Shown in pieces: positions 62,278-64,000 of a stretch of 64,000 nucleotides of DNA (the first letter of the stretch is position 1; the number at the start of each line of letters is the position of its first letter). Origin of the DNA: an uncultured Roseburia sp. (GTDB lineage Bacteria; Bacillota; Clostridia; Lachnospirales; Lachnospiraceae); the NCBI GenBank assembly GCA_947088345.1, contig CAMUGE010000003.1, forward strand, positions 1-64,000. Reading direction: 5' to 3'. Both the position numbers and the translations under genes were made by a program. Under the pieces are notes generated by a model that saw only the letters and a list, made by a program, of their open reading frames with translations, was not told the DNA's origin and did not search any database.

Positions 62278-64000
62278 ATGAGTTTTAAGAAATTATTAAA
62301 AAAAACAGCCTGTGCAACGCTTACCGCGGCTCTTGCACTTTGTTCCCCGCTTATGGCATCTGCCAACCCGGTTTATGATATTGCCGACGACGCCGGTTTT
62401 TTGACCGACTCCTTTTCGCCGGACGACAATTTTACAGATAACGAAGTCATACGGCTTACAGAGGAAACCGCATCCGACGAGCTCTATGAAGAAAGCGATT
62501 TTGAGATTTCAGACAGACTTCGTCTTGACGACGGAATCACATCCTCGGAAGGCATCGAAGTACCGACCGGCGCCACAGAAGACGGATATTTCGTGTACAG
62601 ACTCACATCAGACTACTTAACAACCCCGACATTTAACGGGAAAAAGGCGACTGTTACATCCCAGATCCAGAAAATTTTAAACGAGGCGAGAGATCATGCC
62701 ACAGCAGAACTTCCTTATAAAATTATCATCGCCCCGGGTACTTATGAAATCAGCGGCGGAGCGCTTCATATTTACAGCAACACCCACTTTTTTATGGAAA
62801 GCGTGACATTTCTGCGCAGCGGCAGCGGAAATATCATGGTAGTCGGCACAAAGTCCGACAACGCTCCCGGTTACTACTATAAAAACATCACGCTTGACGG
62901 CGGCACAGGCGGCGCCGTCTTCGACCAGAACAGCAACACTGTCTCGACCACATTAAAAGTCGGACATGCCGAAAATTTCCTGATGAAAAACTTTACGCTC
63001 AAGAACACAATCGACGGACATTTTATGGAAGTGGCCGGGGTTAACGGTTTCACACTGCAAAACTGTTCTTTCCAGAACCAGACGCTGGTCAGCAAGGCCT
63101 ATTACGAAGCGGTACAGTTTGACATCCTCGAAAAAGACCATATATCCGGCTATGTCTATGAGATCCTGCCAAACCAGAACATATTGATTGACGGCTGCAG
63201 ATTTTCCAGAGTTGCGCGCGGCGTCGGCAGCCATAACTCTGTATTAAACTGCCCGATGACAAATATTAAAATTCAAAACTGCACATTTTCCGATTTGACA
63301 AGCGCCGCTATTCAGATGACCGATGTATCCGGTTTTACCGCGGAGAGGAATACGTTTACCAATGTGCCCCGAGCAATCTCCTTATACGCGCCGCGTACCA
63401 ACAGCACATTTCTGCCTTCCACCATTGACAAGTACAATACCGCATACTCGGACGCTTATCAGGTTCCCGCCGCAAACCAAAATATAACGATCAGCGGGAA
63501 CACCATTGATATCAGCGGGGAAGACGCATATAACAAAGATTATGAAAAATCCGGCATCTTTATCACAGGCTACATCCAGACAACCCAGAAAGCGCCGGAA
63601 AACAATGACGGAGACACGCTGCCGGCCGGCAATTACTTTATCAGCGGGGTGACGATAGCCGGCAATACCATCACGACACACCAGGGCAACGGCATTATCT
63701 TATATGATGTACAAAATGCGACGGTCACATCCAACACCGGAAATTATAATGACACGGCCGATAAAGCGTACCGCGGTATTTTAGTCGGAAACAGCAGTTC
63801 CTCGGTGGTCGTCTCACAAAACCAGATCAACTATTTTCCGTCAGCCGGAATTGAATGTACAGACAGCTCCGGCGTACAGGTTTTAAACAATAATATATTT
63901 CCCGCTGCCGACGGCATTTTAATCGCTAATTCCAAACAGTGCGCAATTAACTCCAACTCGATCAGCAATATGCGCACATTCAGTCCCTACCAAAACGGAG
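62278..64000 (+). CDS. Secreted right-handed beta-helix repeat protein (partial)
   Basis: The reading frame is open from ATG 62278 to the window end (574 codons seen) and continues beyond. AAGGAGG lies 7 bases upstream. Residues 1-29 are a signal peptide (MSFKKLLKKTACATLTAALA, ending MASAN). An acidic stretch follows, then a pectate-lyase-like beta-helix from about 130 with IAPGTYEISGGALHIYSN and rungs such as NITLDGG, NCSFQNQTL, ISGNTIDIS and IAGNTITTHQGNGIILYD. Such proteins are cell-surface polysaccharide lyases, epimerases or adhesins. Catalytic residues cannot be assigned from the part seen. It may act on the polymer made by the adjacent cluster. Confidence 0.85.
   Translation, partial: MSFKKLLKKTACATLTAALALCSPLMASANPVYDIADDAGFLTDSFSPDDNFTDNEVIRLTEETASDELYEESDFEISDRLRLDDGITSSEGIEVPTGATEDGYFVYRLTSDYLTTPTFNGKKATVTSQIQKILNEARDHATAELPYKIIIAPGTYEISGGALHIYSNTHFFMESVTFLRSGSGNIMVVGTKSDNAPGYYYKNITLDGGTGGAVFDQNSNTVSTTLKVGHAENFLMKNFTLKNTIDGHFMEVAGVNGFTLQNCSFQNQTLVSKAYYEAVQFDILEKDHISGYVYEILPNQNILIDGCRFSRVARGVGSHNSVLNCPMTNIKIQNCTFSDLTSAAIQMTDVSGFTAERNTFTNVPRAISLYAPRTNSTFLPSTIDKYNTAYSDAYQVPAANQNITISGNTIDISGEDAYNKDYEKSGIFITGYIQTTQKAPENNDGDTLPAGNYFISGVTIAGNTITTHQGNGIILYDVQNATVTSNTGNYNDTADKAYRGILVGNSSSSVVVSQNQINYFPSAGIECTDSSGVQVLNNNIFPAADGILIANSKQCAINSNSISNMRTFSPYQNG

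Noticed and set aside
1-64000. CRISPR arrays, insertion sequences, prophage or integration sites
   Set aside because: No regularly spaced short repeats, transposase, integrase or phage genes were seen on either strand.

Overview
The window looks like a chromosomal segment of a Gram-positive anaerobe of the class Clostridia, most likely family Lachnospiraceae. That placement is an inference. It rests on the gene set (DUF5685, DUF1385, DUF4364, TGS-type nucleoside kinase, anaerobic NrdG), the gene orders dgt-dnaG-rpoD-trmK and rpmE-DUF1385-prmC-prfA, strong AGGAGG-type ribosome binding sites, and sigma-A promoters (TTGACA-17-TATAAT type). No insertion sequence, prophage or CRISPR array was seen.

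Region by region. 1-1630: a tandemly repeated structured leader followed by pyrBI (aspartate carbamoyltransferase). 1631-7130 (minus strand): a zinc-ribbon membrane protein, DUF5685 and J-domain protein operon, an orphan PilT-type ATPase, the RNase P RNA, and a soluble fusion of an [FeFe]-hydrogenase-like sensor to a chemotaxis signalling domain. 7134-13706: a macromolecular-synthesis operon (dgt, dnaG, rpoD, trmK, nucleoside kinase). 13962-14155: two tRNA-Leu genes. 14241-19923: a GAF/GGDEF/EAL protein, a HEAT-methyltransferase fusion, a flavodoxin-like protein, a small membrane protein and nrdG. 20112-25545: an alanine symporter with a HAD phosphatase, then a methyltransferase, a second HAD phosphatase, a GNAT protein and a cyclophilin. 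25623-31305: prfA, prmC, DUF1385, rpmE and rho. 31496-39625: malic enzyme, DUF4364, and gltBD with a small membrane protein. 40234-43516: a complete bacterial N-degron operon (clpS-clpA-aat). 43601-62094: a minus-strand cell-envelope polysaccharide cluster. 62278-end: a secreted beta-helix protein cut by the window end.

The genes fall into a few working modules. Housekeeping information processing covers primase, sigma factor, Rho, RF1 with its methylase, RNase P, L31 and tRNA modification. Nitrogen and carbon metabolism covers GltBD, malic enzyme and alanine uptake. Signalling covers cyclic-di-GMP and a redox or H2 chemoreceptor. Protein turnover is ClpS/ClpA/Aat. The surface polymer factory holds a CapD/PglF-type dehydratase, an initiating sugar transferase, three glycosyltransferases, an O-antigen-ligase-like polymerase, an LtaS-like phosphotransferase, two large paralogous membrane proteins and a two-enzyme peptidoglycan hydrolase.

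The points most worth following are: the 129-bp tandem RNA-like repeat before pyrB, in which a hairpin keeps its pairing through double changes; the hydrogenase-chemoreceptor fusion with an altered active-site loop; the Arg/Glu-rich repeat insertion in Rho; the N-degron operon, unusual for a Firmicute; an intrinsic terminator on the plus strand with no gene in front of it (possible small RNA); and the polysaccharide cluster with its paralogous ectodomain/membrane pair.
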